Positions 1-7,351 of a stretch of DNA of 47,708 nucleotides are shown here, piece after piece (the stretch's first letter is position 1; every line of letters starts with the position of its first letter). Source of the stretch: Bacteroidales bacterium (GTDB lineage: Bacteria; Bacteroidota; Bacteroidia; Bacteroidales; UBA932). The DNA lies in the NCBI GenBank assembly GCA_017651225.1, contig JAGCDF010000037.1:1-47708 (forward strand), given 5' to 3'. Both the position numbers and the translations under genes were made by a program. The notes under the pieces are model-generated. The model was not told where the DNA came from, did not search any database, and saw nothing but the letters and a program-made list of their open reading frames with translations.

Positions 1-226
1 CGTACTTCTCACGCACGTCCTCGGGGATGTCGATCCAGCGGTCGGTCTGGTTGACTTCCTGGTTGGCGCACTCCTGGGCGAAGAGGGGATAGAGGTCTTC
101 GGCCTTGATGGGCTGCTTGGTGCCCGGGTGGATCATCGGCTGCGGCTTGTTGACCATGTCAGCCTGGATGTTGTACCATTGGGTAGGAATCTCGGACTCC
201 GGGAGAATGAATCTCTTCTGTTTCAT
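1..226 (-). CDS. trpB: TrpB-like tryptophan synthase beta chain (N-terminal part, cut by window edge)
   Basis: Only the first 75 or so residues are present; the gene runs off the left edge. The N-terminus reads KRFILPESEIPTQWYNIQAD, then an HPGTKQPI stretch and IPEDVREKY, which is typical of the TrpB2-type beta chain. That PLP enzyme condenses indole with serine to give tryptophan. The ATG at 226-224 fits the family start. It lies 15 bases downstream of the PLP lyase gene on the same strand, so the two are probably co-transcribed. The PLP lysine and the catalytic core lie outside the window. A TrpB2 lacking a dedicated TrpA partner can act as an indole-salvage enzyme; this cannot be decided here. 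Confidence 0.85.
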   Translation of the reverse strand, partial: MKQKRFILPESEIPTQWYNIQADMVNKPQPMIHPGTKQPIKAEDLYPLFAQECANQEVNQTDRWIDIPEDVREKY

Positions 227-241
227 AACGGGTTATAGCGT

Positions 242-1279
242 TTATAAATTAAATTCGATGAAGGCTTCCAGCTCGTCGACCGCGCTTTGGGGCGTGGCCC
301 AGCTGGTGCAGAAGCGTACGGCGGTGCGGTTCTCGTCCACGACCTGCCAGCGCTCGAAGCCGAAGTTCTCCTCCAGGCGGGGCAGGAGGTCGTTGGGGAC
401 GATGGGGAAGACCTGGTTGGTGGTGTTCTCCACGAGGAAGGGGATGCGCTTGCGATGGAAGGCGGCGCGGATGCCGTCGGCCAGGCGGTCGGCGTGGCGC
501 GCGAGCTTGAAGTAGAGCCCCTCGTTCATCAGCGTTTCGAACTGGATGCCGAGCAGGCGCCCCTTGGCGAGCATGCCGCCGTTCTGCTTGATGAAGTAGC
601 GGAAGTCCTCGGAAAGGTGCGTGTCGGAGAAGACGACGGCTTCGCCGAACAGGGCCCCCTGCTTCGTGCCGCCGATGTAGAAGACGTCGCACAGGCGCGG
701 CAGGTCCTTGGGGAGGATGTTGCAGCCAGAGGCCTCCAGGCCGTAGCCGAGGCGGGCGCCGTCGATGAAGAGGGGAATCTCCCAGTCCTGGCAGACCTGG
801 TGCAACTCTTCGAGCTCCCGCTTGGTGTAGATGGTCCCGAGCTCCGTCGGGAAAGAGATATAGACCATGCCCGGCTGGGCCATGTGCTCGCGGCTGAAGT
901 CGCTGTGGTGCGCCTGCAGCGCGTCACGCACCTGCGCCGCGGTGATCTTGCCCGCGGGCGCGGGGAGGGCGAGCGCCTTGTGGCCGCCGTGCTCCACGGC
1001 GCCGGTCTCGTGGACGTTGATGTGGGCGCTCTCCGCGCAGAGCACGCCCTGGTGCGGGCGGAGCAGAGCGGAGATGACCGTGACATTGGTTTGCGTGCCG
1101 CCTACGAGGAAATGCACATCAGCGTCGGGGCAGTCGAAGACATAGCGGATGCGCCGGGCGGCTTCTTCGCAGTGCGGATCCTCTCCGTAACCCAGGGTCT
1201 GCTCCAGGTTCGTGGCCTGCAGCGCCTCCAGGATCTGCGGACAGCATCCTTCCAGATAATCGCTTTCGAAGTGGAACAT
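242..1279 (-). CDS. Threonine aldolase-like PLP-dependent lyase
   Basis: A 345-residue fold-type I PLP enzyme of the beta-eliminating lyase/threonine aldolase group. These cleave beta-hydroxy amino acids, for example L-threonine to glycine and acetaldehyde. Visible motifs are FLVGGTQTN (about residue 57, cofactor phosphate region), ESAHINVHETGAVEHGGHK (His stacking region), FIDGARLGYG with the cofactor Asp (about 171-180), and YIGGTKQGALFGEA with the Schiff-base lysine at about residue 206. The ATG at 1279 starts directly at the conserved MFHFESDY; a TTG four codons upstream is open but less likely. Predicted cytoplasmic. The stop lies 15 bases before trpB, so threonine/glycine/serine chemistry is paired with tryptophan synthase. 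Other members of this lyase group (tryptophanase-like) cannot be excluded from sequence alone. Confidence 0.85.
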   Translation of the reverse strand: MFHFESDYLEGCCPQILEALQATNLEQTLGYGEDPHCEEAARRIRYVFDCPDADVHFLVGGTQTNVTVISALLRPHQGVLCAESAHINVHETGAVEHGGHKALALPAPAGKITAAQVRDALQAHHSDFSREHMAQPGMVYISFPTELGTIYTKRELEELHQVCQDWEIPLFIDGARLGYGLEASGCNILPKDLPRLCDVFYIGGTKQGALFGEAVVFSDTHLSEDFRYFIKQNGGMLAKGRLLGIQFETLMNEGLYFKLARHADRLADGIRAAFHRKRIPFLVENTTNQVFPIVPNDLLPRLEENFGFERWQVVDENRTAVRFCTSWATPQSAVDELEAFIEFNL

Positions 1280-1329
1280 ATACGCTACCAACTAATCGTA
1301 TTCAGTTCTGCAAGGTAAGAAAAAAAACC

Positions 1330-1360
1330 TTTGGATATACCTGGGGAATGATTATTTTTG
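1330..1360 (+). promoter_or_regulatory. Bacteroidetes-type promoter (TTTG - 19 bp - TATTTTTG)
   Basis: TTTG at 1330-1333 and TATTTTTG at 1353-1360 match the -33/-7 consensus of Bacteroidetes housekeeping promoters with the usual 19-bp spacing. It points towards the YbaK-type gene. Transcription would start near 1367 and run straight into the stem-loop at 1382-1411. Confidence 0.65.
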
Positions 1361-1381
1361 TGACAATCGCGTAGGAAACGA

Positions 1382-1411
1382 AAAGGGCCGCGATTCACAT
1401 CGCGGCCCTTT
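1382..1411. terminator. Strong 13-bp stem-loop in a divergent intergenic region
   Basis: AAAGGGCCGCGAT (1382-1394), loop TCAC, and its exact complement at 1399-1411 form a perfect GC-rich hairpin. It has only a short T run on either side (slightly better on the minus strand). It sits between two divergent genes, where a terminator would not be expected, about 15 nt after the predicted plus-strand start site. It may be a 5' UTR structure, an early terminator or the end of a small RNA. Confidence 0.45.
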
Positions 1412-1438
1412 CGCAATTCTAACCAAAATTATTAACCA

Positions 1439-1510
1439 ATGAAAATCTATTCGACCGTACTAATAACAAGCACCGTGCCAAAACAAAAAATTCATTATAA
1501 AAAATGTTAA
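1439..1510 (+). CDS. Possible 23-residue leader peptide overlapping the next start codon
   Basis: An ATG after AACCAATG opens a short frame beginning MKIYSTVLITSTV. It ends at the TAA at 1508-1510, overlapping the ATG of the deacylase gene at 1504. The peptide is rich in Thr, Ser, Val, Ile and Leu and uses codons such as ATA and CTA that are scarce in the surrounding GC-rich genes. This resembles amino-acid leader peptides, but no attenuator hairpin follows it; the only hairpin lies upstream. The overlap would allow translational coupling. Coding status is uncertain. Confidence 0.25.
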   Translation: MKIYSTVLITSTVPKQKIHYKKC

Positions 1511-1968
1511 AAACGAACGCAGCCCGGTTGTTGGACGCCGCCGGAATCGCATATGAGCTAATCCCTTACGAGTTCACGGAGGATGACCTGAGCGCGCAGC
1601 ACGTGGCTGCGGAGCTGGGGGAGGACATCGACCGGGTGTTCAAGACCCTGGTGCTGCGCGGCGACCGCACGGGCTTTTTCGTGTGCGTGATCCCGGGCGA
1701 CTTCGAGGTGGACCTGAAGGTCGCCGCCCGGATCTCCGGCAACAAGAGCTGCGAGATGCTCCACCTCAAGGAGCTGCTCCCGACCACGGGCTACATCCGC
1801 GGCGGCTGTTCGCCCATCGGGATGAAGAAGCCGTTCCCGACGTACATACACGAATCCGCGCTGCTCTACGACTTCATCTACATCAGTGCAGGGCAGCGCG
1901 GACTTCAGTTCAAGATCGCGCCGCAGGATCTGATCGACTTCGTCGGCGCGGAGATCTATCCTATCTAG
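1504..1968 (+). CDS. ybaK: YbaK/EbsC-type aminoacyl-tRNA deacylase
   Basis: A 154-residue protein matching the YbaK/ProX editing domain family, free-standing enzymes that hydrolyse mischarged tRNA such as Cys-tRNA(Pro). Visible are the conserved lysine region RVFKTLVLRG (about residues 43-52), IPGDFEVDLKVAAR, and the GGCSPIGMKKPFPTYIHES core (about 99-117), followed by the ISAGQRGLQFKIAP C-terminal motif. The length is normal for the family and no tRNA synthetase domain is attached. It is preceded by a good promoter at 1330-1360, a hairpin and a possible leader peptide. Its stop codon overlaps the stop of the convergent GH43 gene. Confidence 0.9.
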   Translation: MLKTNAARLLDAAGIAYELIPYEFTEDDLSAQHVAAELGEDIDRVFKTLVLRGDRTGFFVCVIPGDFEVDLKVAARISGNKSCEMLHLKELLPTTGYIRGGCSPIGMKKPFPTYIHESALLYDFIYISAGQRGLQFKIAPQDLIDFVGAEIYPI

Positions 1969-3305
1969 AGGGGCTTGTATTCAAAGCTGACCAGCTTCGC
2001 GTCACCCTTGAGCCAGTAGCCCGGGCGCAGGGCGAAGAAGCCGTTGTAGTTGTTGTGATGCAGGGCCGACACGTCGATGCCTTCGGCCACGGCCTCCCAT
2101 TCGCCGTTGGCGCCCAGTCTCCAGGTGCTGGCGACGTTGTTCTCGTTGCGGATGCGCAGGGAACAGGTCGTTCCGGTGCCGTTGACGCCCAGGTTGGCGG
2201 CTTCGTTGTAGAAAAGGTAGAGCGCAGCCTGGCTGCCTTCCGGCACCTCGAAGGTCGCCGTGATCTCGTAGGACTCGTCCACGGCGGTCGTGAGCCAGAG
2301 CGTGCCGTCGAGGTAGCCCGGCTGCCACTTGGACCAGAGGAGCGGATTGGCGGTGTCGCGCAGGTAGCTGTAATCGCCCTGCAGGCCGCCCTGCTCCCAT
2401 TTCGCGCCGTCCTTCTCGACCAGCACGGGCCAGCCGTCCTCCGTCCACTCGACGCTTTCGATGATGGTGCTGCGTCCCAGGGTGTGGAAGCCGTTGCGGT
2501 AGGCGTGGTAGACGACGTACCAGTTGCCGTCGGCGTCGTCGATGATGGTGCCGTGGCCCTTGGACCACCAGGCCTCGTCGGCGCTGTAGGTGTGGACCAT
2601 CGGGTTGTGCGGGCTGTTCTCCCACGGGCCGAGCGCGCTCTTGCTGCGCGCCACGACGACCATGTGGCTCGTGGTCGGGCCGGCGGTGCCGCCCTCGGCG
2701 CTCACGAGGTAGTAGAAGTCGCCGCGCTTGAAGAGCTTCGGGGACTCCAGCCACATGCCTTCGGTCTCCCATTCGGCGGGGTACTCCCAGCCGTCATAGA
2801 CCTTCTTCGGCTTGCCGGCGGCGGCGAGGCCGTCCGGGGTCAGGGGCGTGACCCAGCCGTTGTTCGTATAGAGGTAGCGCTGCCCGTCCTCGGCCACGAC
2901 GTGGCCCGGGTCGATGCCGCCCACGTCCAGCTTGACCGGCTTGCTCCAGGGGCCTTCCGGCCGGTCGGCCGTGACGACGTAGTTCTCGCCGCGGCTGGTC
3001 GGGTAGTAGATGTAGAACTTGTCACCGACCTTGCAGAGCTCGGGGGCGTAGATGGAGTAGTCACCGTCCTCGACGGCGCGTGCAATCGGCTCCCAGTGGA
3101 TCAGGTCCGTGGAGTGCCAGACGAGCAGGGCGGGGAAGTAGGTGAAGGACGAGTGGGTGATGTAGAAGTCCTTGCCGTCGCGCACGATGCTCGGATCCGG
3201 GTAGTCGCCCGGGAAGATGCAGGTCTTGAGCGGCGCCGCCTGGGGCGCGCAGGAGGCCAGGACGGCGATCGCCGCCAGGGCCGTGAGGAGGGTACGTGGT
3301 TTCAT
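1965..3305 (-). CDS. GH43 glycoside hydrolase lipoprotein (beta-xylosidase/arabinofuranosidase type)
   Basis: A 446-residue protein. Residues 1-19 are a lipoprotein signal ending in LASC, so it is probably anchored in a membrane. The five-bladed propeller of GH43 is recognised by the general base Asp in FPGDYPDPSIVRDG (about D37), the pKa-modulating Asp in GGIDPGH (about D132) and the acid Glu in LESPKLFKRGDFYYL (about E187). A C-terminal beta-sandwich (about residues 320-446, starting near KWQPGYLDGTLW) is typical of two-domain GH43 enzymes acting on xylan or arabinan side chains. The exact substrate is inferred from family only. The ATG at 3305 is chosen because the lipoprotein signal starts there. 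The 3' end overlaps the convergent deacylase gene (shared CTAG). Confidence 0.88.
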   Translation of the reverse strand: MKPRTLLTALAAIAVLASCAPQAAPLKTCIFPGDYPDPSIVRDGKDFYITHSSFTYFPALLVWHSTDLIHWEPIARAVEDGDYSIYAPELCKVGDKFYIYYPTSRGENYVVTADRPEGPWSKPVKLDVGGIDPGHVVAEDGQRYLYTNNGWVTPLTPDGLAAAGKPKKVYDGWEYPAEWETEGMWLESPKLFKRGDFYYLVSAEGGTAGPTTSHMVVVARSKSALGPWENSPHNPMVHTYSADEAWWSKGHGTIIDDADGNWYVVYHAYRNGFHTLGRSTIIESVEWTEDGWPVLVEKDGAKWEQGGLQGDYSYLRDTANPLLWSKWQPGYLDGTLWLTTAVDESYEITATFEVPEGSQAALYLFYNEAANLGVNGTGTTCSLRIRNENNVASTWRLGANGEWEAVAEGIDVSALHHNNYNGFFALRPGYWLKGDAKLVSFEYKPL

Positions 3306-3329
3306 CCGGTTAATAAATTTGTGCGACAA

Positions 3330-3337
3330 CAAAGATA
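3330..3337 (-). promoter_or_regulatory. -7 promoter element (TATCTTTG) for the GH43 gene
   Basis: CAAAGATA on the plus strand reads TATCTTTG on the minus strand, 24 bases upstream of the GH43 ATG. No clear -33 TTTG is seen at 19-20 bp. Confidence 0.5.
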
Positions 3338-3353
3338 CTGTTTTTTTCGTTCA

Positions 3354-3793
3354 TTACTCCCAGCTGCTGCTGGTGGCGGTGCCGTCGGAAGCGAAGTTGA
3401 AGATATATTTCATGATGGGTTTGTCCAGATATCTTTCGGCATAGGCGGGAACCTTACTATACTGCATGTCGACGCCGCCGCTCACGCCCTTGGAAACACC
3501 ACCGTCCAGCTTCTCGTTGCTTTTGTTGACGGCATAGTACTCGTAGTCGTAGGCGTGCTTGGCGCTGAATATCTCTTCTTTGGAGGAATCGAAACCGCTC
3601 TTCAGCTTGATGAACAAACGGGCGCCCAGGGTGGCGGGCAGCTGGTTGGCCTTGACGGTCTTGGCCCACGCTTTCGAAGTCATGGTCTCGGTCTTGACCG
3701 CACCGGTGGCATCGTAGTACTCCACCGTCAGGTCGAATGCATTGAAGTGGTGCAGCAAAGGACGGCTGCGAGCGTCATGAGAATCATTTTCAT
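3354..3793 (-). pseudogene. Small secreted protein of unknown function, apparently frameshifted
   Basis: From the ATG at 3793 the frame gives a signal peptide (MKMILMTLAAVLCCTTS) but stops after about 21 codons. The adjacent frame, open from 3758 to 3354, carries the body of the protein beginning NAFDLTVEYYDATGAVKTE. Adding one base near 3744 would join the two into about 145 residues. The body is acidic and beta-rich with no motif I recognise (FDSSKEEIFSAKHAYDYEYY, then LDKPIMKYIFNFASDGTATS). It lies 33 bases downstream of the surface lipoprotein gene and is probably in the same operon. Either a real inactivating deletion or a sequencing/assembly error would explain it. Confidence 0.55.
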
Positions 3794-3826
3794 GTTATTT
3801 ATTGGATTGATAATTATTGATAATTA

Positions 3827-5188
3827 CTACTTGTTGTTTGGTTCGAAGATGACGTACCAATCGCCATCGACGTCGGGCATTGCGTAGGCGACCGTCTTCC
3901 CGTCCGAAGAGATGAATCGGTCGAAGATGTCCTCGTCTCCAGGGCGTTGTGCGGTACCTTGATATTGGAATCCCAGTCTGAGCAGCCAGTTCTTGGCGAC
4001 ATCGTAGGGTAAATCCTCACACCAGTTTTGACAGTAGACATACCGCAGGTTCTTCCCGTCCTCCGTCTCGAAGAGGTACTGCTCCGTGAGCTCCGGGGCT
4101 ACATAGTAATAACGATGCCAGCAGGCATAGTGATCTTCCCAGTAATCAAGCCCGTCGTTCCCGGCCCGCCACCACGGTTTGGCCTGTATGTGCTTCTCTA
4201 CATCGGCAATACTGCAGCCCCAGTCCAATAAGGGATCGGTGACGAGGACGCCGTTTTCGCCGTCATTTATCCATTGGTTTACTTCCCAGTTCGCGCCGCA
4301 GAAAGGAGGTTGCCACTTGCGGGTCTGGTAGTTCAGGTAGATGGTGAAATGGTCTCCCGCTTCCAGCCGAAGGGGCTCCAGGGTACTGAGGAGGTCGTCG
4401 TCGGCTCCGTCTTTGCGTTCACCCCAAAACTCCAGGGTCAGATCGTCGCCATGCGCCAGGGTGAAAAAGGTATATCCGTATTTCGGGTGACAATAGGCAA
4501 CGCAGTCGTACAGGTCCGGGTCCGTGTTCTCGATATAACGATCTTCTTCGTCCAAGGCGGGGTTGAGGCGAAGTCCGGGGTGGAGCTGTTTCGCCTCGGA
4601 CCCATATAGCGTGACTTTGCTATAGGTCGGTTCGTCGGTGAGGCCGAGGACAGTGAGATCGATGTTGCAGCCCATGGCCTTGGGGGTGAGGCTGACGTTG
4701 GCAGCGCCATGCTGATTCGTCAGCGTAGCAGCATCGTATCCCAAAGCATAGATATAAGATACAGGATTTGCGTTGGCCATAATGCTGACCGTGGAGAGCT
4801 CGGATTCGCCGACGACATGCCATCCCCGCAGGTCTTTTCCGTTGAGGTGCGCGACGATGGTCTGCCAGGCTACAATTGTGTAGGTGCCGGCGGGCAGGTC
4901 GTTGGCCTCGATGGTCATCGGGTCCAGAAACATGGATGTCTCTGCGCCCAGTTTGTTCACCAGATGTCCCTCCTGATTGTATATGAGCACACTGTCGACG
5001 ACCGTGATTTTTTTCTGCATAAACAGTAAGTCTATTCCTTCCATGCCCAGTTCGACGTAAAGGGGTTCGGGATTCACCGTGATGGTGGCGTCGAAACGAC
5101 CTTCGGAATTGTCTTTCATGCAGGCCGTGAACACCGGCAGGGCCATCAGCAGCGTCAAGGCCACAAATGCAGTAAAAGAATGTTTCAT
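3827..5188 (-). CDS. Predicted surface lipoprotein, possibly fimbrillin-like
   Basis: About 453 residues. The start MKHSFTAFVALTLLMALP followed by VFTAC is a clear lipoprotein signal; the ATG two codons earlier at 5194 is an alternative start. Residues about 30-130 (DATITVNPEPLYVELG, DSVLIYNQEGHLVNKLG, LPAGTYTIVAWQT) look like the beta-sandwich of FimB/Mfa2-type or other fimbrillin-like Bacteroidales lipoproteins. The C-terminal half is rich in Trp and Tyr, suggesting a ligand-binding surface, but I do not recognise the family. It lies directly downstream of operator cassette 1 and the TPR/AraC regulator gene, so it is the best candidate target of that regulator. Function unknown. Confidence 0.7.
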   Translation of the reverse strand: MKHSFTAFVALTLLMALPVFTACMKDNSEGRFDATITVNPEPLYVELGMEGIDLLFMQKKITVVDSVLIYNQEGHLVNKLGAETSMFLDPMTIEANDLPAGTYTIVAWQTIVAHLNGKDLRGWHVVGESELSTVSIMANANPVSYIYALGYDAATLTNQHGAANVSLTPKAMGCNIDLTVLGLTDEPTYSKVTLYGSEAKQLHPGLRLNPALDEEDRYIENTDPDLYDCVAYCHPKYGYTFFTLAHGDDLTLEFWGERKDGADDDLLSTLEPLRLEAGDHFTIYLNYQTRKWQPPFCGANWEVNQWINDGENGVLVTDPLLDWGCSIADVEKHIQAKPWWRAGNDGLDYWEDHYACWHRYYYVAPELTEQYLFETEDGKNLRYVYCQNWCEDLPYDVAKNWLLRLGFQYQGTAQRPGDEDIFDRFISSDGKTVAYAMPDVDGDWYVIFEPNNK

Positions 5189-5196
5189 ATACATAC

Positions 5197-5286
5197 GCTT
5201 TGTTCGTTAAATCCGGGAGCAAAGGTATACAAAGCGGGGTGGCCTGTTGTGCCACCCCTGCAAATCATTGTGCCAATTCTGCAAAA
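5197..5286 (-). promoter_or_regulatory. Operator/promoter cassette, copy 1 (direct repeats plus -7 box)
   Basis: A 90-bp block that matches 7352-7441 at about 81 of 90 positions by eye. On the plus strand it contains CAAAGGTA at 5220-5227, i.e. a minus-strand -7 box TACCTTTG. It also has two direct repeats TTGTGCCA at 5247-5254 and 5268-5275, exactly 21 bp apart. The first repeat is also part of an inverted repeat GGGGTGGC/GCCACCCC with a 7-base loop. No TTTG -33 box is present; the repeats occupy the -33 region, as expected for an activator-dependent promoter bound by an AraC-type dimer. It drives the lipoprotein gene starting at 5188. Confidence 0.6.
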
Positions 5287-5287
5287 T

Positions 5288-6970
5288 CTACTTTTTGGCC
5301 GCTTTCCGGTAGTCTGAAGGAGACATGGAAAAAGCTTCGTCGAAGAGGCGGTAGAAGGTGCGGCGGGGAAGGCCGCAAAGTTCGGCGATGAGGGCTACGG
5401 AATCAGACGTGGTGGCCAGCAGGCGGGCGGCGTAGCGCAGGCGGTAGCCGTTGATGAAGTCGGTTGGCGTCACGCCGGCGCACTCGCGCAGGGCGTCGTA
5501 GACATAGGTTCGGTTGGTGCCGGCCAGGCTGGCCAGCGTATCCTGGTTGGTGTCAGGATCGGTGAAGACATCGGGATTGTTCATCAGCTCGCACAGGCGG
5601 CGGTAGAGCTGCTGACTCTGCGTAAGCGTTTCGGCCGGCCTTTCCTGAAGGGCTTTGCGCTCTTCGGCCTCGGCCTTCTCGCGCTGCTGGATCTCCTGGT
5701 AGAGGCTGCGGTTCTTTGCCTCCAGCGCCTTGTTGTATTTGCGAGCGCGCACAAGGAGATAGCCCACGAGCAGGATGATCACGATGGCCGAAAGGAGGCC
5801 GATGCGGTGAACGGCCAGCGAGTGGCGGCGGCTGGTGATCTCGGCCTCTTTCTGCCGGATGACCTCTTGCTGCTCCATGTCCATCTTCCGCTCCTCCAGG
5901 TGGATGGAATCGCTCAGGTGGCGCATGCGGTCGGCGTAAACCATGGCCTCGCGCGTACGCCCGGCCTTTTGCAAGGCCTTGTACTGGCTCATCATGTAGT
6001 TGTCGATGTAGGAGTTGTTGATGGAGCTGCCCCGGGCCAGATAGAGGGAATCGCTCTTGCGGAACAGGCGGAGGGCCTCTTCATAGCGGCCGACTATCGT
6101 CAGGTAGCGGGCTTCGGCCACCAGGTCATAGGGCGACGGATTGGGAGCCTGCCGGTGCTTCAGGTAGAGCGCCTCGGCCTTGTCGAAAAGGCCGTTGGCG
6201 GCATAGTTGAGGGCCTGGTTGATGGTCAGGATGCTGCTGCGTGCGTTCAGGATATTCTCCGGCATGTCGGGACAGCGGGTCATGCGGGCCCGGGCCGTAT
6301 CGCCTTTGGCGATCAAAGGGAGCGCTTTTTGGGGCAGGTCCTGCTCGAGGTAGAACTCCGTGGTCTCTACGACGGCTACAACCAGGGCGTCTGCAATCCA
6401 GTAATCTTTGGGCTCTGTTACACCCATCATCAGGTCGATGCCATCCAGATAATAGCGTTCGGCCTCTTCCGGATGCCCCATATTTTTCTCACAATCACCT
6501 TTGACGGTGAGTGCGCGGCTCTTTATCCGCAGGGCCATCTGCCCGTCCATGCCACCCTTGTCCGCGTCGGCAATCAACTCGTCGGCCAGGTGGATGGCCT
6601 TCCCCCAATCGCCATTCTTGGTCAGCAGGGAGGTGAGCTGGAGCAGAGCCGAATAATAGTTGACGTCTTTGCTCCGGAGTTCGGGACTGTGCTTGATCTG
6701 CTCACCGTAGTAAACAGCCAGTCGCGTCTTGCCCATTGCCCCGTAGACGTTGGAACGGATCAGGTTGGCCGTGGTTTCCGTGAACACGCCTGCGCGCTCG
6801 GCACTGTCTACCCGCGCCAATACTTGCTCCGGCTTTGTATATAAGATATCCTGAAGCTCGTACTTCAGCTGGGTTGCCTCCTCGCTGCGGTCGGGCCTGG
6901 AGCAGTTTACCAACAACGGCAAAGCCGCTAAAACGACAGCCAACAAGATGGTATATCTGCTATTTTTCAT
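5288..6970 (-). CDS. Membrane-anchored TPR / AraC-type transcription regulator
   Basis: A 560-residue protein. It has an N-terminal signal or anchor ending near LLVNCS (about residues 18-24), a long helical region of tetratricopeptide-like repeats (about 30-370), one transmembrane helix (IGLLSAIVIILLVGYLLV, about 390-407), a charged coiled coil, and a C-terminal AraC-type double helix-turn-helix domain (about 460-560). Visible HTH landmarks are LASLAGTNRTYVYDALRECA and VALIAELCGLPRRTFYRLF, with FINGYRLRYAARLL between them. This layout places a periplasmic sensor outside and a DNA-binding domain inside. The ATG at 6970 precedes the hydrophobic start. It is flanked on both sides by copies of the same 90-bp operator cassette, pointing to local regulation of its neighbours. 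The inducing signal is unknown. Confidence 0.85.
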   Translation of the reverse strand: MKNSRYTILLAVVLAALPLLVNCSRPDRSEEATQLKYELQDILYTKPEQVLARVDSAERAGVFTETTANLIRSNVYGAMGKTRLAVYYGEQIKHSPELRSKDVNYYSALLQLTSLLTKNGDWGKAIHLADELIADADKGGMDGQMALRIKSRALTVKGDCEKNMGHPEEAERYYLDGIDLMMGVTEPKDYWIADALVVAVVETTEFYLEQDLPQKALPLIAKGDTARARMTRCPDMPENILNARSSILTINQALNYAANGLFDKAEALYLKHRQAPNPSPYDLVAEARYLTIVGRYEEALRLFRKSDSLYLARGSSINNSYIDNYMMSQYKALQKAGRTREAMVYADRMRHLSDSIHLEERKMDMEQQEVIRQKEAEITSRRHSLAVHRIGLLSAIVIILLVGYLLVRARKYNKALEAKNRSLYQEIQQREKAEAEERKALQERPAETLTQSQQLYRRLCELMNNPDVFTDPDTNQDTLASLAGTNRTYVYDALRECAGVTPTDFINGYRLRYAARLLATTSDSVALIAELCGLPRRTFYRLFDEAFSMSPSDYRKAAKK

Positions 6971-6989
6971 GTAATACACTTAAACCGCG

Positions 6990-6997
6990 CAAAGATA
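6990..6997 (-). promoter_or_regulatory. -7 promoter element (TATCTTTG) for the TPR/AraC regulator
   Basis: CAAAGATA on the plus strand, 20 bases upstream of the regulator ATG. No matching -33 box is obvious. This promoter differs from the operator cassettes, which suggests the regulator is expressed separately from its presumed targets. Confidence 0.45.
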
Positions 6998-7020
6998 GGC
7001 AGATTTTTCCAATTAAGGGA

Positions 7021-7203
7021 TTATTCTCCCGTTCGGATGTACTGCAGGCCCCACTGACCCCGGTATTTGAGGTCTGCCATATAGTGCGTGTCAATGGAAT
7101 AATGGTTCCAGACGGCGCCTCCAAAGACGCCCGCGCGCCACTGGGCCTGGGCCGAAAACCCCAGCAAAAAGAGCGCTGCTAAAAGCAAGGCGGTTTTTTT
7201 AGT
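7021..7203 (-). pseudogene. Truncated outer-membrane-protein-like fragment without its own ATG
   Basis: An open frame of about 60 codons that begins with a signal-peptide-like segment (KKTALLLAALFLLGFSAQAQ) and continues WRAGVFGGAVWNHYSIDTHY up to a TAA at 7021. This is how N-termini of Bacteroidales PorT-like outer-membrane barrel proteins look, but such proteins have about 200 residues and this one stops after two strands. No ATG lies in frame; the frame is entered through a run of seven A residues shared with the small membrane-protein gene upstream. It is most simply a decayed gene, or a -1 frameshift extension of that gene. Confidence 0.4.
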
Positions 7204-7349
7204 TCGAGATTCTCTCGGATAAACCGGCCCAGGGCGGCGTTTTTTTCTCCAATCCGCCACCGCTGGTATACGATGACCGCCACCAGCATCAGGACGATGA
7301 CGATGAGGGCGGCCGCCAGGGCGACGGAGATGACCATGGTGAAATCCAT
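7179..7349 (-). CDS. Small single-span membrane protein (56 aa)
   Basis: Starts at the ATG at 7349, three bases beyond operator cassette 2. It encodes a short N-terminus, a hydrophobic helix (LIVIVLMLVAVIVY, about residues 15-28) and a charged tail RWRIGEKNAALGRFIRENLE, ending at a TAG at 7179. The tail resembles the segment just after the membrane helix of TPR/AraC regulators (compare KYNKALEAKNRSLYQEI in the neighbouring regulator), so it may be a remnant of such a protein or a dedicated small partner. Near its end the codons CTA AAA AAA form a seven-A run where the reading frame of the OMP-like fragment begins. No family recognised. Confidence 0.45.
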   Translation of the reverse strand: MDFTMVISVALAAALIVIVLMLVAVIVYQRWRIGEKNAALGRFIRENLELKKPPCF

Positions 7350-7351
7350 AA

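Noticed and set aside
1424..1431. TAATTTTG on the minus strand as a promoter for the lyase-trpB unit
   Set aside because: The -7 box matches, but there is no -33 box at 19-21 bp and the transcript would meet the strong hairpin within a few bases.
1460..1495. A minus-strand mini-frame MNFLFWHGACY upstream of a hairpin, in front of the lyase-trpB unit, like a tryptophan leader peptide
   Set aside because: It has a single Trp codon, no convincing promoter upstream of it, and the hairpin shows no alternative pairing with the peptide region. The plus-strand promoter in the same interval is far better.
3806..3825. Tandem 10-bp repeat ATTGATAATT x2 between the lipoprotein and the frameshifted gene
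   Set aside because: AT-rich, only two units, inside an operon gap; chance duplication is likely.
5239..5258. The inverted repeat GGGGTGGC/GCCACCCC as a simple terminator of the regulator gene
   Set aside because: No T run follows on the minus strand, the stem is only partly kept in the second copy, and conservation covers the whole 90-bp block including direct repeats and the -7 box. A double role is still possible.
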